From Simmondsia chinensis (lineage: Eukaryota; Streptophyta; Magnoliopsida; Caryophyllales; Simmondsiaceae): DNA of 64,000 nucleotides. The stretch's first letter is position 1, and every line of letters begins with the position of its first letter. The notes under the pieces are model-generated. The model was not told the origin of the DNA and did not search any database. It saw only the letters and a list, made by a program, of their open reading frames with translations. This document shows, piece after piece, positions 53,344 to 64,000 of the stretch. The stretch lies in contig JAGTTD010000022.1 in assembly GCA_018398585.1 (NCBI GenBank), positions 10,331,501 to 10,395,500 on the forward strand, given 5' to 3'. The translations under genes were made by a program, and so were the position numbers.

Positions 53344-56310
53344 TAGAGGTGGCAAACGGGCGGGCCAGGCTGGGCCGAGGCCCGGCTAGGAACCGAGCCT
53401 GGCCCTGCCAGGCCAGGGGGCCTCAAGGGGCAAGCCCGGGCCCTCTATTGTACGGGCAGGCCGGTCCGGGCCGGGCCGGGCCCGGGCCCGGCTTTTAAAG
53501 GGAAAAAAAATTTAATAATACAAAGTCGTTTTGTACTAAAATTATTGTAATTCATTGATAAATAATATAAGATACAAATACATTTTTTTTAAGCACTAAT
53601 AATGCTAAATATACATTAAATATACGTAATAAAATAAAATACACAATAAGTAATGGTAAATATCTTATCAAAAAAATTAATGGTACATAAATAACGTAAC
53701 AAATATAAGTACAAATACAAAGTTTGACATATGGGGGGTGCGGTCGTCTTTGGAGGTATACGGGGGGTGCGGTGGTCTTTTGAGGTATACGGGGGGTGCG
53801 GTCGTCTTTTGACGTCAATATTTAAAAGTAGATAATTGACATATAAAAGTGTTGATATGAGTCGCCTTGGGGGTTATCTAGGCCATCATTTGAGGTATCA
53901 GTTGTACGGTCGTCTTCTTCATCGCTCGATGAATTCGGCTTCATTCTCTGTTGTTCTCTTGCCTCTGCTAGCAGCCAATCCTTCAAGCACACGGACATCT
54001 CCAAGCTTGACGGCGATAGCTTCGCCCTCTTCGTTCCAAGCAACCTGCCACCAAGACTGAAAGCACACTCCGATGCTACTGAAGACACCGGATAACTTAG
54101 TATATCACGTGCCATGGTGGAAAGCACGGGATACTGGGTTTGGTTTGTGTTCCACCATTATAACAGGTCAAAAATCGAGTTGGCCGGCGGCCCAAAAATA
54201 TGGACCATCGGTGTCCGCCAATAATAATTTAACTCGTCACATGATGTGGGGGCTGCTGTGGGCGTAAATTGCTCTAACAGCTTTCACGAATATGACGTGT
54301 GTGAACTACTTCCACTAGATGTGGAAGATCCTACTGCAGCAGTACTAGGATTATTGGACGCTAATTGACTGGAATATTGAGAAAATAAACTATGCAAGTT
54401 GTTATCGACATCAATAATGAAAGTGTCGATATTAAGAGTAGGATTCAAATAAGTGAAAAAATGTTGGCAATACAAGTTGAAACCCGAGCGTTTACAATGA
54501 GGGTCTAAAATAGTTGCAAAGCAGTATGTAAGAGGTAGTTCAAAATAATATTTGGCAAACTTTTCTTCCATTGCCTGAATCGATGCGAACAAAACGGGGT
54601 TGGATTAATTACCCACCATCCAATTGACAATATCAAGCAATCTTGATATTGCTTGAGGCATGGTCGGATAGTAGCAACCCAAAAAAATGTTGTTGCCTCT
54701 TTAAACATGCTAAAAAAGTTACAAATTTGATCTATTGTCTCCCAATTTATACCGGCCAGGTTATAATCGCTCCATTCTGCACGATTTTCCTGGGCGTATT
54801 CTATTAGAATGTCTTTGTATGGTAGAAGGCGCTCTAATATTTCTACTGTAGACGACCACCTATTTTGGGAGTCTAATTTGAATTGTTTATATTCTATGTT
54901 ATGCAACCTACATAAATTTTTAAATTTTCTTTTTCTAGTGCTGGATGATTTTACATATATTATTATCGATCTTAAGGTGATAAGGGATGCTTTTATGAGA
55001 TCTAAACCATCCGTTACCATTAAATGCAAAATGTGACAAATGCAACGAATATGGAAACACTTCCCACCTAACATGGGTCTCATTTGCCGAATTAAATGTG
55101 CAACGGCTGCAGTGTTATTGATAGAACGTAAAAGCGTCCCGCTTTACAATATTCCAAGGAATCCTCACAATGGCGGGATTCACATTTCGTTCGAGGTAGT
55201 TGACGAAATTTGGGTCTTCGCCGGTATTAAAAGGCCTTTCACTCATAATTATATATTTAGCTAGCCCCTTTCGGTTGCTCTCCTAAGAGAACCTAAAATT
55301 AGCAAGTGCACCGGTCACTTGCTGTACTAGACATTGTTGGCTCTTTTCTGGGAATTGCTCGGGGTGGCACCTAAGTATATGTCTGTTTAATGTGCCCGTC
55401 TCACTTCCAGGTTGATGGCAAAAATCCTTAGGTGGGTCACATAGTTTAAAATTTGTTTTATTAGTTGTCTTATTAAGGGTAAAGTGCTTCCATACCCACT
55501 AGTTGTACGCCTACTAGTAGAGGTACTAGTTTCAGGCAGGGCTTCGGTGGTGGAGGTGGGTTCCTCATCAGTTTGTGAGTCTCCAACCTCACCATCACCT
55601 GACTCATGATAATCTTGTTGTTATGAAAAAGTCATAATCTATGCTATCATCAGGGTATGGGGGTGATGGGTCTGGTTGTATAAAAGCTCGTTCTTCAGTA
55701 TTAAGCAAGACAATTCTACTCCTTTTAGGGATTCTGGGTGGCCGAGAAGAGCTAGAACTAGCACGACCGGCTCCAGAGGATGACGAAGAGTTGTGTGCCA
55801 TATTAGTATAAGTGATTAGTATTTATAAAACACAAGTAGTAATGCAAATTAAATAACTAAAAATGCAAATCAAATAAAATTGCGATACTAAAATTACCGA
55901 AATGAGAGAACAATGAAATTCAAACTTCAGCCAAATACTTTACGAACTTCGAACTTTAGAGCACAATTTTTGCAATTAGCAAAGTTAGAGAAGATGGGAG
56001 ATGATGAATGTACAGAAAGAGAAGAGAGGATTGAAGAATTGGTGAGAAAATGAGTTGGGAAGGTTTAAGTATTTATAGGGAAAAAAAATATAATTTTTTT
56101 TTTTTAAAAATAAAATAGCCGTTCAACGGGTCCTTACAAAAGAGAGCCATTGGGCCCTGGCCCTGCCCGGGCGAGTGCGGGCAGGGGTAGGGCCAGGCCG
56201 GTCTCGGCCGAATATAAAAAAAGGCCCGAGGCCCGGCCCGGCCCGCTACAGTTGGCCCATAGCTTTGGTGGTGCGGTTTCCGGGCCGGCCCGGCCCGTTG
56301 GCCACCTCTA
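53344..56310 (-). mobile_element. hAT transposon with GC-rich GGGCC ends, inside the chromovirus protease
   Basis: The left end TAGAGGTGGCAAACGGG and right end, read inward as TAGAGGTGGCCAACGGG, match at 16 of 17 positions. GGCCGGGCCC clusters fill both ends (53365-53500, 56150-56300). The element cuts the protease frame between ...THP and LVVTVADG. The flanks share only TGG (53341-53343 and 56311-56313), not the usual 8-bp hAT duplication. Confidence 0.85.
53840..55801 (-). pseudogene. hAT transposase (BED finger, core, hAT C-terminal domain), broken
   Basis: ATG at 55801 with a Ser-rich start (SSSSRPPRIPKRSRIVLL). A BED-type finger follows with FKLCDPPKDF and TGTLNRHILRCHPEQFPEKS around 55360-55440. 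The core (55083-54505) has MRPMLGGKCFHIRCICHIL, LDSQNRWSSTVEILERLLPY and DYNLAGINWETIDQICNFFS, then FATILDPHCKR (54500-54530). The dimerisation domain is at 54127-53850 with DILSYPVSSVASECAFSLGG and RLLGTKRAKLSPSSLEM. The protein resembles plant RICESLEEPER-like hAT transposases. Several frameshifts and stops. Confidence 0.82.
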
Positions 56311-57956
56311 TGGGTGAGTTTGGATTACTTCATGCTTCACTTTCTTCACCAATTTGGGATCAACGAAGCTATGGGTGCTTCCACTATCTACTAGAATGGT
56401 AATGGAAGTTTTTCCAGCCTTTCCTCTAATGCGTTTGGTGTTGTGAGCTCCATTCCCGATTAATGCTTTCATAGAAATCTCAATCTCATCTTCAATCAAA
56501 TCATCTTGTGAATCATGCTCAGAATTGTCATCATCAGCCCCGGTAGTGTAACCATCTGAATTAGCTTCTATTCGAGAGCCCCTTGCAGACATCAAGAATT
56601 TGGAATTGCACCTATGCTCAAGCTGATATGGCTGATTACATCTGTAGCATAATCTTGTAGATCTCTTGTCAAATGCACGACCTACCTTGGAGCCTGATGA
56701 TTCTTTGTGATGAGATTTGAAGGTGCTGCCCTTGAGTTTTCTCTTGTCACTTAAAGATACAACCGTAGCTTCGATCAATTTAGCCTTATTATAAGTTTTG
56801 GACAATGTCTTTAGCCCAATGGCCTTAACCAAGTTCTTGATTCTTGGTTTTAATCCACTAATGAAACTTGAGACATAATATGCCTCCGTAGCTTGTGGAT
56901 TAATGGCTATCATGCAAGCTCGTAAATTCTCAAATCTTATCATGTATTCCCTCACGGAAGTAGTCTAGTACACCTTATTAAAACTGTCAACAACATCACT
57001 TGTGTCCTCTTCTCCATATCTCTTGCATAACTCTTCCACGAATTAGCCCCAAGAAAGATTAGGATTGCTCTTCAACACACTATAGAACCATACCTCATGG
57101 TCTCCATGAAGATGCACTGCTGCCAATTCCACCTTTTTAGCTTCATTTATGTTATAGAAATGGAAATACAGTTCACACCTTCTCAACCATGACTCAGGCT
57201 GCTTGCCATCAAAAGGCTTGATTTGCACCCTTGGCTGCCTGTGAGCATTGCTTCTGCCACCAGAAGTAGCATCATTACTCACGGACCTGTGCTGATGATG
57301 CTAATCAGGTGGCCTATCCTAATGTCGAGGTCATCGAATGAGTTTCTGTGGTGATTAATAGGATCAGGAGGTTTGGAATTCAAACCTGAGTTCTAGCCAG
57401 ACAATCGGGAATGAGCTTGATTTGTGGTTCGATCCTGAGCACCTGCAGTAACCTCAACCTCTAGAGGTCGATCATCAACTAATTTGAAATGAACTGAAGG
57501 TCCAGCCTCCATTTGAATCATAGGAGATTTATCACGATTCCTTTCCAAACTCTCAGCTCTGCCATTGTGAGCTTGATATTGAGCCACTTCAGCTGGAGGG
57601 ATGAGCTGACTCGCAGGTTTGAGAATCGTATTTACCGATGATTCTCCTTGCTTCTTAATCTGATCTTGCAGATTCACCAGCTTAGCCTCCAATTGTAACA
57701 ATTGATCATCATTTTTCTAGTGGTTTTCCAATTGTAAGCGCTGTAATCTCAAGAACAAGCGCTCTTCAGTTTGTTCAAGTGATTGTTTTTGTGAATTGGT
57801 GATGTGATCATACTGTTCTTTCATCTGATCAGTAGTAACATACTAAACTTCCTTCGTGGTGTTCGAACCAGCAGCAGCATATGATACTTTTGGATTAACA
57901 ACTACTGCTACATTTCCACCACCAGCTCTTGATCTTGTTCTAACTCCTTCAGCCAT
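56311..57956 (-). pseudogene. Chromovirus gag and protease N-terminus, broken
   Basis: ATG at 57954-57956 (MAEGVRTRSRAGGG). A Glu/Gln-rich coiled-coil-like N-terminus (57840-57600), then the gag core with QIKPFDGKQPESWLRRCELY and VHLHGDHEVWFYSVL (57240-57050), REYMIRFENLRACM and SFISGLKPRIKNLVKA. A zinc knuckle LCYRCNQPYQLEHRC lies near 56610-56655, and the protease active site ILVDSGSTHSFVDPKL near 56340-56400. Four or more in-frame stops occur in the N-terminal half. The frame is cut at 56310 by the hAT element. Confidence 0.87.
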
Positions 57957-58015
57957 ACTTTGCTTGTTTTTCTTTGGTTTTGCCAGCTCAAATTAAGCAA
58001 CTGACAACTTGAACT

Positions 58016-58030
58016 GGCTCTGATACCAGT
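58016..58030 (-). other. Primer-binding site (initiator Met-tRNA)
   Basis: On the minus strand ACTGGTATCAGAGCC follows the 5' LTR; TGGTATCAGAGC is a full match. Confidence 0.9.
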
Positions 58031-58434
58031 TGTTAACTTCCAATCCTAAATTGAAAGTTAGCCTTGTGAAAGAGATTGATTAGATGAGAAGAGAAGAGAA
58101 AGGGAATGAGAAATAGAGAAGGAGATGAGAATTAGAGAGTGATTAACCAAAAGGAAATCTGAATTTTATTGACTGAATGATGTGGTTACAAGATTTAGAT
58201 CTATTTGTAATAGATCTTGATACATTGCACTAAGACTCACCCCACTTAACCGACTAACCAGATTTTGGAGCCAAAACTCAAGCTAACCGCCACATTTGAC
58301 TTATTTTGACTCCTAACCAACTTTGGCGCCTAATTGGCCTGCCAACTAACATTTGAATACAACACCCATGCAACTCTAAAGCAAATACACGCAATACAAG
58401 ACCAATTACAACCAAAATTAAAGGAATCATGACA
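58031..58434 (-). repeat. 5' LTR of the chromovirus
   Basis: TGTTAACTTCC...GAATCATGACA in + reading. It differs from the other LTR at roughly a dozen positions, which suggests insertion some time ago but not ancient. Confidence 0.93.
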
Positions 58435-58820
58435 AATTATTTTATTTATTTATTATCTAAATATGTTTTAAGAGTCAAATATGCGTGTGATAATTTTTCT
58501 AGAATATTTCATGAGATGGACGTAGTTCAAGATAACATGTCAGGTTTGGTTTAAATAATCAATGAGATTCAGCCATGGATAGACTTAAATCAAATTAGTG
58601 ATATATTGTCAAAGTATATGTTTGTAGTCGGTGATGAGTTTGGATAACTTGTATGATAAGACTATAATATGATAATTTAGATGACTTGTCTTGGTCATGT
58701 GAATAGGGATCCAAAAGCATAATATTGGTATTCTCTATATGATTAGAACGCTGAGCAAGACCACTTGAATTAGTTATTTCTTTACTGCTGTCAAAAATAA
58801 TTAATTCTAAAGGAACATAC

Positions 58821-58936
58821 CTAGTGCCTCATGGGCTCCCGCCTCCGTAAGGTCGGGGGGGGGGGGGGGGGGGGGGGGGGGATGTATGCAGCCTTTCCCC
58901 TTCAGGGTGTTAACTTGAAGAGAGGTTGTTTCCCAG
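58821..58936 (-). mobile_element. RTE LINE 3' end only (copy F)
   Basis: Reverse orientation: 'ctagtgcctcatgggctccc', then G27 (58855-58881), then 'gatgtatgcagcctttcccc' and 'agagaggttgtttcc'. It matches the SINE-like domain of the other copies. The TTG tail and target duplication are not clear. Confidence 0.7.
58855..58881. repeat. (G)27 mononucleotide tract
   Basis: Twenty-seven consecutive G in the position where copies D and E have C17 and C20 on the opposite reading. Confidence 0.95.
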
Positions 58937-59372
58937 TGTCCCAGGAATAGTCTGTACTCGTGCATGGATTATTCGATGCTTTACTGTACCAAAAGGATTA
59001 GTTAAAGTGTGTTGGCTTAAATCTTAAGTACGTTGGGTAACGGCATGAAGTGTAGCGGGAATGGTTGTTTTACTTGGAATCTATGGTCTCTAATGAGATA
59101 AGGATATCCACTTAGTTGATTTGCCAATATACGAACGGATTTGAGAATCTTTGGCCAAAGTAATCTATGAGTTGACATTTGGAGTTAGTATTGAAATTGA
59201 TTTCTATATTATTGAATTATTTGCGAAGGGCGAGTTGGGAACTATAGTGAAAGCTGTGAGAAAACTAAAGATAGCAGTTAAAGCTATTTTTTCTCATGGA
59301 TATCTAATAGAGAGGTTGATTGTCACAATGAAATTCATTTGGAAATTATTAAATAAATATATTTAATTCTAG

Positions 59373-60770
59373 AGTGCGTTTACACCCTAATTTGGCCAGG
59401 GTTGGGACGACGACGGTTTTGGGAAAAGTGCCATGTGCTGATCATGTGAGGTCCTCCTTGAGGGAAGTCATGCCTTTAGGTGCTATGGTAACGGTGTCTC
59501 GAGCCTAGTACCTAGGAAACGTTATTACCCTTGACAGGGGTATCAGCCACTTGAGGCTAGAGATGTCTGAGGGGTGAATTGGGTCGAGCTCAAGGGCTGC
59601 TAGGAATGCTGTAAGAACGGTAGTTTCCAAGCTCGAGGAAGTTACTTGGAGCGCAATTTTAGTTGCTTGGGCCTAAAGCTTAATTTAAGAGAACGTGGGC
59701 CTTCAAGATGGAACTTCTATTAAAAATCTGGATGTGGGAATCAAGGATTTCCCTTTAAAACTCAAGACAAGCTGGTGAAGAATGAACTTGCGCAAAAGAA
59801 GGGCTTAGTGGCCAGACGTGGAAGAAGTTGCCGCAAAATAGGAGTAGCCGTTATTTTCTTTTTCTATAGATAAAGGACTCTGCGTTAGTCCAAAGTAGTA
59901 CACAGACACTCAAAGCAAAACTTCTTCAAGTTTTCTTTACAGCACACTTGTGCTCTTTTCGAGGAGCAGCATAACTTAGCAAGGTGTAACGTAACTTAGA
60001 TCGTTGATGTATTTACCTCCATAATAATACAATTCTTGGGCTTCAGGTATGACTTTCCAATATTAATTTGTTCCCATAAATCGACAAGATGAGATTTGAG
60101 GCTTTAGTTTAAGGCTTTGACGGCCAAGGCTTTGTTCCTTGATTGCGTTGGTCTTAACACTACTATCACTGCTTAATAAGCTAGGTGAACTTAGATTCGT
60201 GCCATTGATTAGGGCTTTGATGGCCAAGGCTTTTTGTCCCTTGATTACGTCTGTCCTAATCCATTGACCTGAATACGGCTTGCTCCATGTTAATCTTATC
60301 AGACCAGGACTCATTCAAGTATTATAAATTGAGGGTGCCAGGATTAAACACTTGATTGACTCGAGCTTGTAAGTGGATTGCTGTGCACTTGGGTTTGTCT
60401 CCGCCCCAGCTCCTGACTTTTAAGTGTACGAGGAACGGTGTCTGTGGGCCCTGCTCTGTCACTGTAATTGCCACTTGAGTTACGTCTATATCCTCTAATT
60501 ATCTGTCTTAAAAACACATAAAAAATCCACAAAATATTTGATAAAGCCTTCTTAATTAAAGCGTAAGCAAAATTTACGTATAACCGAAGTCAGATATACC
60601 AATATATCACAACCTTTTCTCTAAAAACGGTGGGTGGTTGAGGTCAAAGATGTATGGTTCGTAATTTGGCTCATTCGTTAGTCGCGGTGAGTACCTTTTG
60701 CTTTTTTTTTTTTCACATTTACAACGACCACGCACACACCACTTGAAACAAAATAGAGCAAAAATGCCTT
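59373..60770 (+). repeat. 5' LTR of a gypsy element (Tat-like)
   Basis: About 1.4 kb between the end of family B and a primer-site-like sequence at 60771. It has a TATA-like 'ttctatagataaagg' at 59861-59875 with a short leader 'acacagacactcaaagc' downstream, as in LTR promoters. The left boundary is inferred from where family-B similarity stops; the matching 3' LTR is not in the window. Confidence 0.45.
59861..59875 (+). promoter_or_regulatory. Candidate TATA box of the LTR
   Basis: TTCTATAGATAAAGG about 900 bp before the primer site. Sequence-based guess. Confidence 0.35.
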
Positions 60771-60790
60771 TTGGCAGCTACAGTGGGAGC
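60771..60790 (+). other. Candidate primer-binding site
   Basis: TTGGCAGCTACAGTGGGAGC has the TTGGC...GTGGGGA form of primer sites in plant Tat-type gypsy elements and precedes the gag start by about 70 bp. Confidence 0.45.
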
Positions 60791-60860
60791 GCTTGAAACA
60801 AGACTTACATCGTCTTTAGCCATCATGGATTACTAGAATGTAATTGCCAATCATTCACAA

Positions 60861-61699
60861 ATGGTTAGAACCAAGAGGTCTAGTGCCCTTGAATATGAGG
60901 AGCCAGAAGGCTTTGCCCTTATTGGATCCTCGCTTGAGCATCCTCTTGAGCAAAGTCCCATACCTCCAAGGGATGAACCAAGTCACAGCCACAATAGCGA
61001 AAGTGGTGGTGATGATGACATCCCAGCAGATGAACGTATTGGGCTCAATGACCATTCTTGCAAGAGTTTCATGGCTATGTTCAAATGTTGTTTAGAGATT
61101 GTGGACCAAAGAGTCCAACAAACAATGAGAGAAGCCTTCGAGAGACAACTTGCTGAAACATAGCGCAATCTGGCCGCTCAACATGAAAATTTTGCCGCCA
61201 TGAGAGCAATGATTAGTGATGTTGGAACCTCTATGAACGAAAGGATTCACAAAGAGACCGATAGAGTCTTGGTGGAAATGAACTCGACCTTGTCTTCTAC
61301 TACTACCCTTATTGCTAAAGATGTGGCTAGGTAGACAATGGTTGAAGTCAAACCTATCTTGGTTAGACAAGCTGAGACTCATAATGGCTTGGTCTAGGCC
61401 GTTAAGGAGGATATCAGGCAACTTAGGCATGTGCCTCCTCCATCAGTGCCAGTTAGTTATCCTCATGAGACACCCTCAAGCTCAAGTTTACTAGTTGCTT
61501 AGGCTAACTATGCGGTCCCTAAGAGAACGAAAAACCCAACAGTGGCTAACACAGGTGTTATGCGCTTGAAATCCAACCATGGAATCGATACCGTGCCTCT
61601 TGAAGTTGATCGACCTTCCAATCAGAGTTTCTCTCTGACCACGAGGGATCCCAACCCCTCTACGCCGTCGTTGCCTGTCCTCAAGACTGGGGGAAAAAG
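60861..61699 (+). pseudogene. Gypsy gag N-terminal region with four TAG stops
   Basis: ATG at 60861: MVRTKRSSALEYEEPEGFAL, then SHSHNSESGGDDDIPADERI and MREAFERQLAET followed by TAG. The same frame continues RNLAAQHENFAAMRAMISDV, with further TAG codons near 61333, 61396 and 61500. It then reads DRPSNQSFSL until the RTE insertion at 61700. All four stops are TAG, as expected from C-to-T changes in CAG (Gln) codons. It is the disordered/coiled N-terminus of gag; capsid and zinc knuckle are beyond the break. Confidence 0.55.
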
Positions 61700-64000
61700 C
61701 AACAACAACAAACCCAGTGCCTCCAAGGGCTCCAGCACAAGAAGGGTCTGGGGAGGGTAGATGTACACAGCCTTCCCTTTCAGGGGGCTACCCTGAAGGG
61801 AGGCTGTTTTCAAGGACCCCTAGCCTAAAAAGTTTGTCCACATCAATCAGCCCAAGACCTGGCAACAAGAGAAGCATTGAAAGGTGCATGAGTATGGCGC
61901 AAAAAAAAAAAAAAAAATCTCTCATAGAGTGTGCACAGGCATCGAACACAGATAAGGTGAGATAAAGAAAAGAATTAAAAAAAGGGCTATAGATAAAGGA
62001 TAGAGATAGAGGTAGAAAAGATAAAGAAAGAGAGTGAGAAAGAGATAAGTGTAGACAAGGTAGGGACAAAGATAAGGTAGAGACCAAGACTACCCTATTC
62101 CATCCGGATCATCTGATACCCTTATGAAAGCCCTCCATAGGGCCCTATCTAAGGCCATCTCCTCCAGGAGGCTAAGGTGGGTGAGGTCTTGTCGGATCGT
62201 CTCAAGCCATCACTTCTTTGGTCTGCCTCTGCCTCTTCTGCCTAACGTAGTAAGGGGCTGTTCGCATCTCCTGACTGGAGCGTTGTCCGGTCTCCTTCTG
62301 ACATGCCCGAACCACCCCAGACGTTGCTCCCTTAATTTATCTTCAATGGAGGCTAGGCCCAATTTGCCTCTTATGATGTCATTTCTGATCCTATCCTTCC
62401 TTGTGTGTTCGCACATCCACCTCAGCATTCACATCTCTGCCACCTTCATCTTCTGTGTGTGATGTTGTTTTATCGCCCTGCACTCCGCCCCATACGCCAT
62501 GGTTGGCCTCACAAACATTTTATAGTATCTTCTCTTTAGCTTCAAGGGGAACTTCCTATTACAAAGTACCGCAGAGGCCATCCTCCACTTATACCATCCC
62601 TCTTTGATCTTGTAGTTGACATCTTCGTCCACTTCGCCATTGTCCTGTATCAGGGACCCCAAATACCTGAATCTCTCTTTCTTCGATATGGCCTCATGTC
62701 CAATCTTGACTTCTTCTCGGCTAGGCGTAGTAGAGGGATCGAACTTGAGTTCCATGTGCTCGGTCTTGGCTCTGCTTAGTCGTAAACCCTTCGACTCTAG
62801 AGCTCCTCTCCACAGTTCCAGCTTCTCATTTATCCCTTCTCGCGACTCCCCTACTAGTAATATGTCATTTGCAAAAAGCATGCACCAAGGTACACATCCC
62901 TGGATGTGCCTAGTGAGTTCGTCCATTATCAGAATGAGCAGATAGGGGCTCAAAGCAGACCCTTCATGAACCCCTACTGTTATCGGGAAAGCATCTATCT
63001 CCCCATCCACTGTGCGCACCATAGTCTGTGCTTCTTCATACATATCTTTAATGGCTTGCATGTATGGTACGGGGATGCCTTTCCTATCCAAAACTCTCCA
63101 AAGGACCTCCCTTGGCACTCTATCATATGCCTTCTCAAAATCAATGAAAACCATATGAAGGTCATTTTGTCTTTCCCTATATTGCTCTATCGTCCGCCTT
63201 AGGATGTGGATGGCTTCTATTGTTGATCTTCGGGGCATAAATCTGAACTGGTTCTCGGTCACCTCAGTTTGTTGCCTTAACCTCTTTTCTATGACCCGTT
63301 CCCCCAACTTCAGAGTGTGGCACATTAGTTTGATACCCCGATAATCAGCACAACTCTGAATGCCTCCTTTGTTCTTATATATCGAAATTAATATGCTCTT
63401 CCTCCATTCCTCAATCATCTTGTACCCCTGGAGGATTCGGTTAAATAGTTTAGTCAGCCAACTGACACCCTTTTGTCCAAGACATTTCCAAGCTTTTATG
63501 GGTATGCCATCTGCGCCAACTGCTTTACCCCTTCCCATGGATCTCAGGGATTCCTTGACTTCGTCGAGGCTAATTTGCCAATAATCGCAGTGGTTTGATG
63601 CACCTTAGATGTTTGGAGATCACCTAGGAATATCTCTGTCCCTCCTTGTTTGTTGAACAGCTCTTGGAAGTACATTTTCCACCTAGCCTTGATTTGATGC
63701 CTGTCCACGAGTACATGTCCATCTTCCCCTCTTATGCATTGAACTTTGTCCAAGTCTTTGGTCTTCCTTTCTCTAGTTTTGGCGATTCTATATAAGTCCC
63801 TCGCACCTTCCTTGGTCTCCAACCTTTTGTGGAAGTCCTCATAAGCTCTTGATTGTGCTTCTCTGACTGCTTGCTTTGCTTCTCTCCTGGCTTGAATATA
63901 CCGCTATCACTTATCCTCATCCCTGCTATGGTCCCACTCTCTGAAACAAACTCCTTTCGCCTTAATCTTCTTTTGGACCTCGTCACCCCACCACCAGGAT
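61700..64000 (-). mobile_element. RTE-clade LINE (copy G), continues beyond the window
   Basis: The most complete RTE copy here. From the right edge: linker between endonuclease and polymerase, reverse transcriptase, C-terminal tail, 3' UTR with GATAA-type repeats (61950-62080), an A17 run at 61901-61917, the SINE-like domain (61715-61840) and a CAA-rich end (61700-61711) that is TTG-rich on the element's strand. It interrupts the gypsy gag at 61699. The 5' end and target duplication are outside the window. Confidence 0.9.
62174..63998 (-). pseudogene. RTE LINE reverse transcriptase, nearly intact but mutated
   Basis: Upstream linker (63986-63600) with SEKHNQELMRTSTKG, RDLYRIAKTRERKTKDLDKV and WKMYFQELFNKQGG in shifted frames. 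A frameshift near 63590 precedes the main frame (63585-62432): SMGRGKAVGADGIPIKAWKC, YRGIKLMCHTLKLGERVIEK, FRFMPRRSTIEAIHILRRTI, MVFIDFEKAYDRVPREVLWR, HEGSALSPYLLILIMDEL and CMLFANDILLVGE. The Asn (codon at 62867-62869) replaces the first Asp of the FADD box, which should abolish catalysis. An in-frame TGA at 62429-62431 stands where copy D has CGA (Arg). The tail FGHVRRRPDNAPVRR and RGRGRPKK follows to 62210. RTE clade by motif pattern. Confidence 0.9.

Larger units (their letters stand above)
49717..58434 (-). mobile_element. Chromovirus (Ty3/gypsy with chromodomain), full-length, split by a hAT element
   Basis: LTRs of 405 and 404 bp, exact target duplication AATTA (49712-49716 and 58435-58439), primer site, polypurine tract, and gag, protease, reverse transcriptase, RNase H and integrase with chromodomain on the minus strand. 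The short LTRs suggest a Reina-like rather than a Tekay-like lineage; that part is inference. A hAT element occupies 53344-56310 within the protease. The coding region has several stops and shifts and is not autonomous. Confidence 0.92.
58435..59372 (+). repeat. Family-B gypsy LTR, continued after the chromovirus
   Basis: Same repeat as 2650-3365: 'ccatggatagactta', 'gatgacttgtcttggtcatg', 'gggatccaaaag', 'gtgtagcgggaatgg' against 'gcgtgacaaggatc'. It is interrupted by an RTE tail (58821-58936) and cut at 59372 by another gypsy LTR. Confidence 0.65.

Noticed and set aside
1..64000. Endogenous pararetrovirus or other virus-derived sequence
   Set aside because: All reverse transcriptase, integrase and RNase H segments fit gypsy, copia, L1 or RTE elements; no movement or coat protein motif was seen.

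Overview
This window is plant nuclear DNA dominated by transposable elements. Evidence for a flowering plant with a large, repeat-rich genome: chromovirus, Athila/Tat-like and Ty1/copia (Tork-like and Ale-like) LTR retrotransposons with initiator-Met-tRNA primer sites, L1 and RTE LINEs, an RTE 3' end that resembles the plant Au-SINE tail, hAT transposons of the DUF659 type, and one spliced host gene whose product matches plant DEAD-box RNA helicase 38 (LOS4-like). I see no rRNA, tRNA, CRISPR or organelle sequence. The species cannot be named from the sequence.

Layout. 1-2649: 3' end and LTR of an Athila/Tat-type element. 2650-8280: Ty3/gypsy LTR ('family B'), primer site and decayed gag; the gag is split by an RTE LINE (5717-8030), which is itself split by a solo LTR (5821-6340) and a hAT MITE (7195-7644). 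8293-13640: a reverse RTE fragment, MITE and LTR pieces, and decayed protease and RNase H domains. 13645-17575: a hAT transposon with clear TIRs, in an intron of the helicase gene; the last two helicase exons are at 17730-17815 and 19383-19445. 20465-20649: a SINE. 21080-31514: a nest built into minus-strand gypsy LTRs, with a solo LTR inside a solo LTR of the same family (22835-25614 and 23577-24909) and a Tork-like copia element with matching target duplications (26167-31132). 31515-35620: AT-rich remnants. 35621-43665: an Ale-like copia element split by an L1 derivative that has ORF1 but no ORF2 (37340-40057). 44082-45814: a small LTR-flanked unit carrying what looks like a captured host first exon with its splice donor. 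46168-48893: two RTE insertions with long target duplications. 49717-58434: a chromovirus with target duplications and a chromodomain, split by a hAT element (53344-56310). 58435-61699: family-B LTR, then LTR, primer site and gag start of another gypsy element. 61700-64000: RTE LINE on the minus strand, running off the window.

Nearly every coding region is broken by stops and frameshifts. Many stops fit CAG-to-TAG or CGA-to-TGA changes, and two catalytic Asp codons have become Asn, as expected after methylation and deamination of silenced repeats.

The most interesting signals are these. The RTE LINE's own 3' end is an Au-SINE-like domain; in two copies it lies inside perfect or near-perfect target duplications. 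The L1 derivative carries ORF1 only. The LTR unit carries an antisense host-like exon. The two solo LTRs of one family are nested with separate target duplications.
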